A stretch of DNA of 48,177 nucleotides, taken from an uncultured Bacteroidales bacterium (GTDB lineage: Bacteria; Bacteroidota; Bacteroidia; Bacteroidales; UBA932). The position numbers and the translations under genes are program-made. The stretch is taken from contig CAMKRY010000005.1 in the NCBI GenBank assembly GCA_946415345.1, forward strand, positions 1-48,177, read 5' to 3'. Below are positions 1 through 8,826 of this stretch, piece by piece (position 1 is the first letter of the stretch; each line of letters begins with the position of its first letter). The notes beneath the pieces are model-generated. The model worked only from the letters and a program-made list of their open reading frames with translations, was not told the origin of the DNA and searched no databases.

Positions 1-2
1 GC

Positions 3-686
3 ATCCAGGGCATCAAGACCCAGAAGCACCTCACCCTCGAGGAGATCGGCCGCCGTATCGCCATCGGCAACTTCAAGGAACTCAACGTCATCGTCAAGGG
101 CGATGTGGACGGTTCCGTCGAAGCCCTCTCCGACTCCCTCATCAAGCTCTCGACCGAAGAGGTCCGCGTCAACGTCATCCACAAGGCCGTCGGCCAGATT
201 TCCGAGTCCGACGTCCTGCTGGCTGAGGCCTCCGACGCCGTCATCATCGGCTTCCAGGTGCGTCCTTCCGCAGAAGCCCGCCGCTCCGCCGAGAAGGAGG
301 GCATCGAAATCCGCCTCTACTCTGTCATCTACGACTGTATCAACGAGGTCAAGGAAGGTATCGAGGGTCTCCTCGAGCCGGAGAAGAAGGAAGAGGTTAC
401 CGCGACCGCTGAGGTCAAGCAGACCTTCAAGATCTCCAAGGTCGGCACCGTCGCCGGCTGCCAGGTCAAGGAAGGCAAGCTCGTCTCCAAGGCACAGGTC
501 CGCCTCATCCGCGACGGTATCGTGGTCTACACCGGCGCCCTCGCCTCCCTCCAGAGAGGCAAGGACGACGCCAAGGAAGTCTCTACCGGCTTCGAATGCG
601 GCTGCTCACTGGAGCGTTTCAACGACATCCACCCGGGCGACATCATCGAGGCCTTCCAGATCATCGAGATCAAGCGCAGCCTGTAG
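3..686 (+). CDS. infB: Translation initiation factor IF-2, C-terminal part (partial)
   Basis: This is the last 227 codons of IF-2, the GTPase that delivers initiator fMet-tRNA to the 30S subunit; the G domain lies outside the window. The reading frame is open from base 3 and the ORF track only starts at an internal Met. The visible part covers the end of the linker after the G domain, domain 3 (start DGSVEAL, a conserved IF-2 stretch) and the C-terminal beta-barrel that binds fMet-tRNA ([21 protein letters not shown]). It ends with a TAG stop and is followed 22 bp later by a strong terminator, so it is not co-transcribed with the dcw cluster by design. Identification is confident from these family motifs. 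Confidence 0.95.
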   Translation: MQGIKTQKHLTLEEIGRRIAIGNFKELNVIVKGDVDGSVEALSDSLIKLSTEEVRVNVIHKAVGQISESDVLLAEASDAVIIGFQVRPSAEARRSAEKEGIEIRLYSVIYDCINEVKEGIEGLLEPEKKEEVTATAEVKQTFKISKVGTVAGCQVKEGKLVSKAQVRLIRDGIVVYTGALASLQRGKDDAKEVSTGFECGCSLERFNDIHPGDIIEAFQIIEIKRSL

Positions 687-708
687 ATTCCACGGACATC
701 TCCAATAG

Positions 709-738
709 GCCCTCCGACTTTGTCGGGGGGCTTTTTTT
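709..738 (+). terminator. Rho-independent terminator after infB
   Basis: A 10-bp stem (GCCCTCCGAC against GTCGGGGGGC, one G-T pair) with a TTT loop is followed directly by seven T. It closes the infB transcription unit. Confidence 0.93.
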
Positions 739-801
739 GTATCTGTTGATAATTTTGTGGAAAATTTTGTAAAACTGTGGAAGAAAATGGAAAAATTTCG
801 C

Positions 802-809
802 TACCTTTG
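802..809 (+). promoter_or_regulatory. Probable promoter (-7 box) of the dcw cluster
   Basis: TACCTTTG fits the Bacteroidota -7 consensus TAnnTTTG and lies about 39 bp before the mraZ start. I see no TTTG at the usual 19-bp distance upstream, where the sequence is A-rich, so the -33 element is weak or missing. It is the only good promoter box between the infB terminator and mraZ. Confidence 0.65.
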
Positions 810-847
810 CACCCAAAGCGTGAACTAAGTTTAACAACCTGTAGAAA

Positions 848-1306
848 ATGGTCAGTTTTATCGGCAACAGCACGGCAAAGGTGGACGACAAGGGAAGAGT
901 GGTCTTCCCGGTTGTCTTCAAGGCCGCATTGGAAGGTGCCGATATGCGACTGGTCGTGCGGAAGGACATTTACGCGGACTGCCTCGAGATCTATGCTTAT
1001 GCAGAGTGGGAGCAGCAGGCCGCAGCCATCCGCGGGAGCCTCGACATCGTGTTCAACAGAGAGCACGCTGCATTCTGGAGGAAATATATGAGCGGCTGCG
1101 CCGTCGTCGAACCCGACGCGAAGCTGGGACGTATCTCCATTCCGAAAGAACTGCTCGAATCGATTGGTGTCATCAAAGAGGTGATTTTCGCAGGTGTCGG
1201 GTACAAAATCGAACTCTGGGCCAAAGAACGGCGCGATGCCGGTCTGATCTCAGACGACAAGTACGAACAGACCGCCGTGGAGCTTTCCTCTCTTCATAAG
1301 AGATAA
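848..1306 (+). CDS. mraZ: MraZ, transcriptional regulator of the division/cell wall cluster
   Basis: 152 aa, the usual MraZ length. MraZ is a ring-forming DNA-binding protein with two AbrB-like halves that binds repeats upstream of its own gene and represses the dcw cluster in E. coli. Both halves keep the signature: VDDKGR at residues 12-17 and DAKLGR at about 90-95, each followed by a hydrophobic proline-containing strand. It is the first gene of the cluster and precedes rsmH by 12 bp. The ATG at 848 was chosen because it gives the family N-terminus (short strand then KVDDKGR). I did not find clear direct repeats of a MraZ box upstream. Confidence 0.95.
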   Translation: MVSFIGNSTAKVDDKGRVVFPVVFKAALEGADMRLVVRKDIYADCLEIYAYAEWEQQAAAIRGSLDIVFNREHAAFWRKYMSGCAVVEPDAKLGRISIPKELLESIGVIKEVIFAGVGYKIELWAKERRDAGLISDDKYEQTAVELSSLHKR

Positions 1307-1311
1307 GGAGG
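1305..1311 (+). promoter_or_regulatory. Strong Shine-Dalgarno site before rsmH
   Basis: AAGGAGG lies 7 bp before the rsmH ATG and overlaps the mraZ stop. Strong anti-SD matches are uncommon in Bacteroidota, so it supports the rsmH start. Confidence 0.7.
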
Positions 1312-1318
1312 CCCTCAG

Positions 1319-2233
1319 ATGTCACAGTATCATACTCCCGTTTTGCTTGACGAGAGCGTTTCCGCTCTTATTTCCAACCCCCAAGGTATATACGCCGATG
1401 TCACATTCGGAGGCGGTGGTCATACCGCCGCCATTCTTTCACGCTTATCAGCGAGCGGGAAGGTCATCGCCTTCGACCGTGACATGGACGCCATAGAGGC
1501 CTCCCCTATCAAGGACAAACGCCTCACCCTCATCCACAACAATTTCCGTTTCATCGAGAATTATGCGGCGCTGCACGGCGTGCAGTTCGACGGCATATTG
1601 GCAGATCTCGGTGTTTCGTCGCACCAGTTCGACACGCCGGAGCGGGGTTTCTCCTTCCGTTTCGACGCGCCGCTGGACATGCGCATGAACACGGCCGCCT
1701 CCCGGACCGCCGCCGACCTCCTGAACGAGGAAACGCCCGAACGCCTCGAGCAGATTCTCCGTCTCTATGGAGAAGTCGATGGTTCCGGAAAGATGGCACG
1801 CCTCATCGCGGAAGCCCGTGCGCAGGAGCCCATCCGTACGAGCGGACAGCTCGATGCCGCCATTGCCCGGATGCTCCCGAAAGGCGCCGAGCACAAGGTA
1901 CTCGCGAAGGTCTACCAGGCCCTCCGCATCGAGGTCAACCAGGAAATGCGTTCGCTGGAGAAGTTCCTCGACGGCGCAGCCCGCAGCCTCAAGCCCGGCG
2001 GCCGTCTGGTCGTGATCACTTATCACAGCCTCGAGGACCGGATGGTCAAGAACTTCATCAAGAGCGGCAACGTCGCCGGCGAGGAAACAAAGGACCTCTA
2101 CGGCCGTTCCATCTCCCCGCTGGAGGCCGTCGGACGCAAGCCCATCCTTCCGGCCGAGGAAGAAATCGCCGCCAACACCCGCGCCCGGAGCGCCAAGCTC
2201 CGCGTCGCCGAAAAGAAGGAGGGCCTCGCATGA
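1319..2233 (+). CDS. rsmH: 16S rRNA m4C1402 N4-methyltransferase RsmH (MraW)
   Basis: 304 aa, typical for RsmH, the SAM-dependent enzyme that adds the N4-methyl group to C1402 in the 16S rRNA decoding site. Visible motifs: N-terminal HTPVLLDE, the SAM-binding DVTFGGGGH at residues 27-35, DLGVSSHQFD at about 96, and RIEVNQE and ITYHSLEDR in the second half, all RsmH hallmarks. The start is backed by a strong SD. The stop overlaps the next gene (ATGA), implying translational coupling with the FtsL-like gene. Confidence 0.97.
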   Translation: MSQYHTPVLLDESVSALISNPQGIYADVTFGGGGHTAAILSRLSASGKVIAFDRDMDAIEASPIKDKRLTLIHNNFRFIENYAALHGVQFDGILADLGVSSHQFDTPERGFSFRFDAPLDMRMNTAASRTAADLLNEETPERLEQILRLYGEVDGSGKMARLIAEARAQEPIRTSGQLDAAIARMLPKGAEHKVLAKVYQALRIEVNQEMRSLEKFLDGAARSLKPGGRLVVITYHSLEDRMVKNFIKSGNVAGEETKDLYGRSISPLEAVGRKPILPAEEEIAANTRARSAKLRVAEKKEGLA

Positions 2234-2547
2234 GCAAGATAGGGAAAATCTTCAAGTCGTTCATCAACGGCGAATTCCTCCTGACCATCGGCCTGGACAA
2301 GTATATCATCCACGTGATTTATACTTTCCTGCTGTTTATGCTGGCCATCTGGATCGGCATCCGCGTAGAGAAAACCTTCATCCGCGTCCAGAACAACAAG
2401 AAGGAGCTGAACGACCTCAAGATCAAGAATTACGAGCTCAACTTCCTCATCGAGGAACTGAATGGGACCGCCCTGATCGAGCAGAAACTCGAGGAAGCCG
2501 GCTCCACGCTCCACCGGCCGACCCAACCGGCCCATAAAACGAAGTAG
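2230..2547 (+). CDS. ftsL: FtsL-like small bitopic division protein
   Basis: 105 aa. Short cytosolic N-terminus, one membrane helix at about residues 26-46 (IIHVIYTFLLFMLAIWIGI) and a charged, Leu-rich extracytoplasmic helix at 50-95 that looks like a coiled coil. This is the layout of FtsL, which forms a complex with FtsB and FtsQ and helps activate FtsWI. Sequence conservation of FtsL is poor, so the assignment rests on size, topology and its fixed place between rsmH and the PBP gene. The start overlaps the rsmH stop by 4 bp. Confidence 0.8.
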   Translation: MSKIGKIFKSFINGEFLLTIGLDKYIIHVIYTFLLFMLAIWIGIRVEKTFIRVQNNKKELNDLKIKNYELNFLIEELNGTALIEQKLEEAGSTLHRPTQPAHKTK

Positions 2548-2552
2548 ACGAG

Positions 2553-4679
2553 ATGGCACCGAAGAAGAAAGAGAATATCCAGACCAAGAATGCCTCCGGC
2601 CGCGACCGGGTCGGCATGTGGCTCTATATCCTGTATGCCTTCATCCTGCTCGTGTCCGGCATCATCGTCTACAAAATCATCTATATCCAGTATATCTGGA
2701 ATCCGCCGCAGAAACTGGTCGAAATCTTCAGTCCCCGCACCTCATCCCGGGAACTGCAGGCCATGCGGGGCTCGATTCTCACCCGTGACGGCCACGTGCT
2801 CGCCGTCGACGCCCCTGCCTACCAGATCACCTTCGACACCCAGGCCCGCAAGGTCGAGTTCAAGGACAATCCCGAGGCGGAGCAGGAATGGCTCACCAAG
2901 GCCCAGGACATCTGCAACCTCATCGCCGAACTCTACGGCGAAGGGCGCAAGAGCGGCGCCGATTACTTCCGCGAGGTCCAGGACCGTCGCGCCGGCCGGA
3001 ACAGGATGAACCGCAGCATGACCATTGCGGCCGCCAGCACCTATGCCGATATGCAGCGACTGATGGCTCATCCTTTCGCCCAGGAAGGCCCCAACCGCAG
3101 CGGCATCAAGTCCGAGGCCATCGGCAAGCGTAAATATCCCTACCATTCCGTCGCCCGCAGCCTGATCGGCAATTTCGGTGCGGAAGGCTCGCAGGACACG
3201 ACCAACATCGAAGTCCGGATGAACCACTACCTCAGCGGAACCGCCGGCCGGGAATTCAGCCGGAAGACGGATCGCAACGCCTATATCCCGGATTTCGGAG
3301 AGAAGGGTACGGAAGCCGTCGACGGCATGGACGTCCGGACGACCCTCGACCTCGGCCTGCAGCTCATCCTCGACGATGCCATGCACCATAACATCGACAC
3401 CGTCCGCTGGATTGACTGCGGCACCGCCATCCTGATGGAGACCCGCACCGGCGCCATCCGCGCCATGGTCAACCTCAAGCGTGGCGAAGATGACGGAATG
3501 TACGAGAGCCTCAACATCGCCTTCAAGCAGGGCGGCGAGCCGGGTTCGGTCTTCAAGGGCGTCGCCTCCCTGATCGCCATCAACGCCGGCTACGTCACCA
3601 GCATGTTCGAGGAGATGATCCCGACCAACAACGGCTCGTTCGGCGTCTTCGGCTTCGACAAGCACATCCGCGACTACCAGGATACGACCCATCGCCGGGA
3701 AATGCCGATGAGCGAAGGATTCAAGGTTTCCTCCAACAATGTCTTCGCCTTCATCAACACGAAATATTTCTCCACCCACCCGCAGGACTTCTATGACAAA
3801 CTCCTCGAATGGGGCTTCGGTGATCCGGTCATGACCGACATCGGACCGACCGTGAAGCCGACCGTCATCCTGCCGGAGGACAAGGGCTGGAGCCCCCGCA
3901 ACCTCGGTACCGTCGGCTTCGGCTACACCGTCCGCGTCACGCCGATGCATGTGCTGAATTTCTACAACGCCGTGGCCAACGACGGCAAGATGATGCGCCC
4001 CTATTTCATCGAGAGCATCGAGAAGGACGGCCGGATCATCGAGAAGACCACGCCGCAGGTCCTCCGGGAGATCTGCACCCCGGCCCAGGCCGATACGCTG
4101 ACCAACTCCATGAAACTCGTCACGGGGAAGGGCGGCACCGCGGCCAAGCTCGGCAAGGCTCCCTGGAAGGTAGCCGGCAAGACCGGAACCTCCAAGATTT
4201 ACCTCGACCCCAAGGAAAGAGGAACCCGTCCCGCCGGAGCGGCGCTGCAGATTTACGAAACATACGGCAACCACTGGAAGAAGAACCAGGGCTCCTTCGT
4301 GGGCTTCTTCCCTGCCGACAACCCGAAGTACACCATCTATGTAACGATGTACTCCCGACTCAACCCGAAATCCCTCTGGGGCTCCGGTTATCCGGCCCAG
4401 GTAGCCCTGGACGCCATCAAGGGCATCTATGCTTCCGAACCGGCCGGAGAAGGCGTGAAGGCCAGCGGAAATCTCCCGTCCATGGCTGCTCCGAAGGCCG
4501 AAACGGAAAACGGACTGGTCCCGGACGTCACCGGCATGGCCCTGAAGGACGCCCTCTATACCCTTGAAAGCAATGGATACCGCGTCAACTACCGCGGCAT
4601 GGGACACGTAAAGAAAATGCGGCCCGAGGCAGGCGCCCGCCTGTCCGAAGGCAAAACCGTAGAACTGACACTCGAATGA
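2553..4679 (+). CDS. ftsI: Division-specific transpeptidase (PBP3/FtsI family) with C-terminal PASTA domain
   Basis: 708 aa. A class B penicillin-binding protein that cross-links septal peptidoglycan with FtsW. One membrane anchor at about residues 22-46, then the PBP dimerisation domain and the transpeptidase domain with all three motifs: S332-V-F-K335 (catalytic Ser), S394-N-N396 and K543-T-G-T. The last about 60 residues (PDVTGMALKDAL ... VELTLE) form one PASTA domain, common in Bacteroidota and Gram-positive FtsI-type proteins and absent from E. coli FtsI. The 3' end overlaps murE by 4 bp (ATGA). In Bacteroidota this gene is often annotated simply as a penicillin-binding protein or as ftsI/spoVD. 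Confidence 0.95.
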   Translation: MAPKKKENIQTKNASGRDRVGMWLYILYAFILLVSGIIVYKIIYIQYIWNPPQKLVEIFSPRTSSRELQAMRGSILTRDGHVLAVDAPAYQITFDTQARKVEFKDNPEAEQEWLTKAQDICNLIAELYGEGRKSGADYFREVQDRRAGRNRMNRSMTIAAASTYADMQRLMAHPFAQEGPNRSGIKSEAIGKRKYPYHSVARSLIGNFGAEGSQDTTNIEVRMNHYLSGTAGREFSRKTDRNAYIPDFGEKGTEAVDGMDVRTTLDLGLQLILDDAMHHNIDTVRWIDCGTAILMETRTGAIRAMVNLKRGEDDGMYESLNIAFKQGGEPGSVFKGVASLIAINAGYVTSMFEEMIPTNNGSFGVFGFDKHIRDYQDTTHRREMPMSEGFKVSSNNVFAFINTKYFSTHPQDFYDKLLEWGFGDPVMTDIGPTVKPTVILPEDKGWSPRNLGTVGFGYTVRVTPMHVLNFYNAVANDGKMMRPYFIESIEKDGRIIEKTTPQVLREICTPAQADTLTNSMKLVTGKGGTAAKLGKAPWKVAGKTGTSKIYLDPKERGTRPAGAALQIYETYGNHWKKNQGSFVGFFPADNPKYTIYVTMYSRLNPKSLWGSGYPAQVALDAIKGIYASEPAGEGVKASGNLPSMAAPKAETENGLVPDVTGMALKDALYTLESNGYRVNYRGMGHVKKMRPEAGARLSEGKTVELTLE

Positions 4680-6139
4680 AACTGACTCAGATACTGGAAG
4701 GATGCGGCATCGCCGCCGTCAAGGGAGATGCCCGCGTGGACATCACCGGCATCACCTGCGACTCCCGGAGCGTTACGCCGGGCAGCCTCTTCATCGCCGT
4801 GAAGGGCGCCGCCGCGGACGGACACCGCTTCATCGGCAGCGCCATCGAGAAGGGCGCCGCCGCCATTCTCTGCCAGGATGAGCCTGAAAGCATTCCCGAG
4901 GGCGTCACCCTTGCTGTCGCCAGCGACAGTCGCAAGGCGCTCGCCTTCGCCGCCGACAATTTCTACGGCCACCCGTCCAGGAAACTCGAGCTCGTCGGCA
5001 TCACCGGCACCAACGGCAAGACCACGACGGTCACCCTGCTCTATAACCTCTTCCGCGGCCTCGGCTACAACTGCGGCCTGCTGTCGACCATCGCCAACTA
5101 TGTCGGCACGCGGAGGAGCGAGACCGTGAACACGACCGCCGACCCGATCACCATCAACCGCCTTCTCGCGGAAATGGTCGAGGCGGGCTGCGGCTACTGC
5201 TTCATGGAGGTGAGTTCCATCGGCGTCGAGCAGGACCGCGTCGCCGGGCTCCGTTTCTGCGCGGGCATCTTCTCCAACCTCACCCACGACCATCTCGACT
5301 ACCACGGCACCTTCGCCGAGTATCTCCGTTGCAAGAAACTCTTCTTCGACGGCCTCTCCAAGGAAGCTGCCGCCATCATCAACATCGATGACAAGAACGG
5401 GCGGGTAATGGTGCAGAACTGCGCCGCGAGGGTCGTCACCTACTCCTGCCGGAGCATGGCGGACCACACCTGCCGGATGATGGAGGAGAGTTTTGAGGGC
5501 ATGCTCCTCAAGATCGACGGCCGGGAAGCCTGGACGCGCCTTATCGGTGCCCACAACGCCTACAACGTCCTCGCCATCTACTCCACCGCCGTGGAGCTCG
5601 GCATCTCCCCGGAAGAAGCACTCGTCGGCCTGAGCCGCCTCGAGTCCGCTCCCGGACGTCTCGAGAACATCCCGGGACCGCGCGGCATCAGCGCCGTCAT
5701 CGACTATGCCCACACCCCGGACGCCCTCGAAAACGTGCTGACGACCCTGCGCAGCATCGCTCCGGAGCGCCAGCTCATCTGCCTCTTCGGCTGCGGCGGC
5801 GACCGCGACCGGACGAAGCGTCCCGAGATGGCCGCCGTGGCGGGCCGCCTCGCAGACCGGATCATCGTCACCTCCGACAACAGCCGCACCGAGCGGACAG
5901 AGGACATCCTGGAAGATATCCGGAAAGGCTTCAGCGCCAAGCAGCTGGCCAAGTGCCTGTTCATCGCCGACCGCAAGGAAGCCATCCGCACCGCCGTCCT
6001 GACGGCGGACGACCGGGCCACCCTGCTCCTGGCGGGCAAGGGCCACGAAACCTACCAGATCATCGGGACCGAAAAGCGCCACTTCGACGAGCGCGAGGTT
6101 CTCGCTGAAATATTTGAAAACGTGCAGACAGAAAACTAA
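4676..6139 (+). CDS. murE: UDP-MurNAc-L-Ala-D-Glu:meso-diaminopimelate ligase MurE
   Basis: 487 aa cytosolic Mur ligase that adds the third amino acid to the peptidoglycan stem peptide using ATP. ATP-binding motif GTNGKTT at residues 111-117; central HDHLDYHGT; C-terminal substrate loop D401-N-S-R404. DAP-specific MurE enzymes have DNPR here and Lys-specific ones lack the Arg; the Arg that contacts the DAP carboxylate is kept, so meso-DAP is the expected substrate, although the Pro is replaced by Ser. The start overlaps the PBP stop. No murF is present in this cluster. Confidence 0.95.
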   Translation: MKLTQILEGCGIAAVKGDARVDITGITCDSRSVTPGSLFIAVKGAAADGHRFIGSAIEKGAAAILCQDEPESIPEGVTLAVASDSRKALAFAADNFYGHPSRKLELVGITGTNGKTTTVTLLYNLFRGLGYNCGLLSTIANYVGTRRSETVNTTADPITINRLLAEMVEAGCGYCFMEVSSIGVEQDRVAGLRFCAGIFSNLTHDHLDYHGTFAEYLRCKKLFFDGLSKEAAAIINIDDKNGRVMVQNCAARVVTYSCRSMADHTCRMMEESFEGMLLKIDGREAWTRLIGAHNAYNVLAIYSTAVELGISPEEALVGLSRLESAPGRLENIPGPRGISAVIDYAHTPDALENVLTTLRSIAPERQLICLFGCGGDRDRTKRPEMAAVAGRLADRIIVTSDNSRTERTEDILEDIRKGFSAKQLAKCLFIADRKEAIRTAVLTADDRATLLLAGKGHETYQIIGTEKRHFDEREVLAEIFENVQTEN

Positions 6140-6142
6140 ACC

Positions 6143-7441
6143 ATGATTTACCATCTCTTCCAATATTTCGAACACCTCGGCTGGGACTTCCCGGGCATCC
6201 GCCTGATGGGCTACATGTCCGTGCGGGCCCTCCTCGCCAGCGTCTTCGCCATCCTCTTCGCCATGACGGTCGGCAAGCGGATCATCACCCTGCTGCAGCG
6301 CAAGCAGATCGGCGAGACCGTCCGCGACCTCGGCCTCCAGGGCCAGATCGAGAAGAAGGGCACCCCGACGATGGGCGGTGTCATCATCATCGGCAGCATC
6401 CTCCTGTCGGTCCTCCTCTTCTGCGACCTGACCAACATCTACGTCCTCCTGCTGATTATCAGCACGATCTGGTGCGGCGCACTCGGCTTCACGGACGACT
6501 ATATCAAGGTGTTCAAGAAGCGCAAGGAAGGCCTCAGCGAGAAGGCGAAACTGCTCGGACAGGTCACCCTCGGTTTCATCATCGGCCTGACGGTCTGGAT
6601 GGACTCCGACATCAAGGTGTTCCAGAAGCAGGACGTCGAGTCGAAGGTGAAGGCCCTCACGGAAGAGGTCAGTGCAGCCCCCGGAGACGTCGATTTCGTC
6701 GACGAGGCCGAGGCTGTCAAGAGCACCAAGACCACCATCCCGTTCGTCAAGAGCCACGAGTTCGACTACGGTTGGCTGAGCCCGGTAAAGGGCGCCTGGG
6801 GCTGGTATCTCAAGTGGGCGATCTACGTCCTCATGATCGTCATCGTCATTACCGCCTGCTCCAACGGCACGAACCTCACCGACGGCCTGGACGGCCTCGC
6901 GGCGGGGACATCGGCCATCGTGGGTGTCGTCATCGGCATCCTGGCCTGGCTGGGCGGCAACCTCATCAATTCGGATTACCTTAATATTATGTATATCCCC
7001 GGCACCGGCGAAATCGCGGTCTTCATGTCCGCTTTCGTCGGCGCGCTGGTGGGTTTCCTGTGGTACAATTCCTACCCCGCCCAGGTTTTCATGGGCGACA
7101 CCGGAAGCCTGACCATCGGCGGCATTATCGGCGTCAGCGCCGTGTTGATCCGGAAGGAGCTGCTCCTTCCCCTTCTGTGCGGCATCTTCTTCGTCGAGAG
7201 CCTGTCGGTACTCATCCAGCGGGGTTATTTCAAATTCACCAAACGCAAATACGGTGAGGGACGCCGGGTCTGGAGCATGACCCCGCTGCACCACCACTAC
7301 CAGGACAAGAAGGAGATTCCCGGCGTGGTCCTGATCCACAAGCCCGTCCCCCCGCACCACGAAGCCAAAATTACCGCCCGGTTCTGGATCGTCGGCATCA
7401 TGCTCGCCGTCGCCACCCTGGCCCTGTTGAAAGTACGTTAA
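6143..7441 (+). CDS. mraY: Phospho-MurNAc-pentapeptide transferase MraY
   Basis: 432 aa, polytopic membrane enzyme that moves phospho-MurNAc-pentapeptide from UDP to undecaprenyl phosphate, giving lipid I. Motifs seen: GTPTMGG near residue 74, FTDDYIK, GTNLTDGLDGLA, FMGDTGSL and the C-terminal TPLHHHY. It is about 70 residues longer than E. coli MraY because of a hydrophilic insertion between the DDYIK region and the GTNLTDG region (about residues 155-215, rich in Val, Glu and Lys), a feature I associate with Bacteroidota MraY. The end runs into a 30-bp palindromic repeat just before murD. Confidence 0.97.
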   Translation: MIYHLFQYFEHLGWDFPGIRLMGYMSVRALLASVFAILFAMTVGKRIITLLQRKQIGETVRDLGLQGQIEKKGTPTMGGVIIIGSILLSVLLFCDLTNIYVLLLIISTIWCGALGFTDDYIKVFKKRKEGLSEKAKLLGQVTLGFIIGLTVWMDSDIKVFQKQDVESKVKALTEEVSAAPGDVDFVDEAEAVKSTKTTIPFVKSHEFDYGWLSPVKGAWGWYLKWAIYVLMIVIVITACSNGTNLTDGLDGLAAGTSAIVGVVIGILAWLGGNLINSDYLNIMYIPGTGEIAVFMSAFVGALVGFLWYNSYPAQVFMGDTGSLTIGGIIGVSAVLIRKELLLPLLCGIFFVESLSVLIQRGYFKFTKRKYGEGRRVWSMTPLHHHYQDKKEIPGVVLIHKPVPPHHEAKITARFWIVGIMLAVATLALLKVR

Positions 7442-7470
7442 TTGTCATTTCGAGCGAAGTCGAGAAATCT
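7441..7470 (+). repeat. 30-bp palindromic repeat, copy 1 (mraY-murD gap)
   Basis: ATTGTCATTTCGAGCGAAGT and the following CGAGAAATCT fill almost the whole gap between mraY and murD. The exact reverse complement, 30 of 30 bases, occurs at 25824-25853. The core TTTCGA...TCGAGAAA can fold into a bulged hairpin. It resembles short REP-like intergenic elements. Confidence 0.85.
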
Positions 7471-7473
7471 AAT

Positions 7474-8817
7474 ATGAGTAGAGTAGTTGTATTAGGAGGA
7501 GCAGAGAGCGGCGTCGGAGCCGCGGTGCTCGCGAAAGTAAAAGGATTCGACGTATTCCTCTCGGACAAGGGGAAGATCGCCGACAAATATATCGCGACCC
7601 TGAAGGAATGGGACATTCCCTTCGAGGAGGGTCAGCATACGGAGAGCCTCATCCTGAACGCGGACGAGGTCGTCAAGAGCCCCGGCATCCCCGGGACCGT
7701 CCCGATGGTCCGCAAACTGCGGGAGCAGGGCACCCACATCGTGTCCGAGATCGAGTTCGCGAGTCGCTATGACAACGCGAAGAAAATCTGCATCACCGGC
7801 TCGAACGGCAAGACCACGACTACGTCGCTGATCTACTTCCTGCTGCAGAACGCCGGCCTCAACGTCGGCCTCGGCGGTAACATCGGCAAGTCCTACGCCT
7901 ATCAGGTGGCCACCGAGCATTTCGACTATTATGTCCTGGAAATCAGCAGTTTCCAGCTTGACGACATCTACGACTTCAAGCCGGACATCGCCATCATCAC
8001 CAACATCACCCCGGACCATCTCGACCGCTACGACCACAAGATGGAGAACTATGTCGAGGCGAAGTTCAAGATTACGAAGAACCTCTCCAAGGACGACTGC
8101 TTCATCTTCGACTCCGATGATGAGATCACCATCCGCCACCTCGACAACATCATTCTGCGCGCCAAGATGCTCCCCTTCTCCCAGGAGAAGGAAATCGTCG
8201 GCAGCGGCGCCTTCCTGCGTGATGACAAAATGGTCGTCCGCTACGAGGAGGACGAGAGCGAGATCTACCTCCGCGAACTCGCCCTCGGCGGCAAGCACAA
8301 CATCTACAACTCGATGGCGGCCGCCCTCGCGGCCAAGGCCAGCGGCATCTCCAACGAGGTCATCCGCAACTCCCTGATGTCCTTCCAGCCCATCGAGCAC
8401 CGTCTTGAGCCCGTCCTCTCCATCAAGGACGTCCTCTATATCAACGACTCCAAGGCCACGAACATCGACTCGGCCTGGTATGCCCTCGAGTGCCAGAAGC
8501 GCCCGGTCGTCTGGATCGTCGGCGGCACCGACAAGGGCAACGACTACAGCATCCTGACCCAGCTCGTCCGCGAGAAGGTCAAGGCCATCGTCTGCCTCGG
8601 TGTCGACAACACGAAGATCCACGCCGCCTTCGAAAGCATCGTCGGCAGCGACAAGATGAGGGACACGAAATCCGCCGCGGAGGCCGTCAAAGCCGCCCAT
8701 GACTTTGCCGAAAGCGGTGACGTCGTGCTCCTGAGCCCCTGCTGCGCGAGCTTCGACCTCTTCGAGAACTACGAAGACCGCGGCGCCAAATTCAAGGAAG
8801 CCGTCCGCAACCTCTAA
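7474..8817 (+). CDS. murD: UDP-MurNAc-L-Ala:D-Glu ligase MurD
   Basis: 447 aa, normal for MurD, the ATP-dependent ligase adding D-Glu to UDP-MurNAc-L-Ala in the cytosol. N-terminal Rossmann-like nucleotide fold (VVVLGGAESGVG), P-loop GSNGKTTT at residues 109-116, central ITPDHLDRYDH, and INDSKATN in the third domain. The start ATG lies 3 bp after the 30-bp repeat; no SD is visible. Unlike most junctions in this cluster it does not overlap its neighbour, because the repeat separates it from mraY. Confidence 0.96.
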   Translation: MSRVVVLGGAESGVGAAVLAKVKGFDVFLSDKGKIADKYIATLKEWDIPFEEGQHTESLILNADEVVKSPGIPGTVPMVRKLREQGTHIVSEIEFASRYDNAKKICITGSNGKTTTTSLIYFLLQNAGLNVGLGGNIGKSYAYQVATEHFDYYVLEISSFQLDDIYDFKPDIAIITNITPDHLDRYDHKMENYVEAKFKITKNLSKDDCFIFDSDDEITIRHLDNIILRAKMLPFSQEKEIVGSGAFLRDDKMVVRYEEDESEIYLRELALGGKHNIYNSMAAALAAKASGISNEVIRNSLMSFQPIEHRLEPVLSIKDVLYINDSKATNIDSAWYALECQKRPVVWIVGGTDKGNDYSILTQLVREKVKAIVCLGVDNTKIHAAFESIVGSDKMRDTKSAAEAVKAAHDFAESGDVVLLSPCCASFDLFENYEDRGAKFKEAVRNL

Positions 8818-8826
8818 ACCGCAGCC

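Noticed and set aside
4589-7360. Minus-strand ORF of 923 aa
   Set aside because: Antisense shadow of murE and mraY, both of which carry full family motifs.
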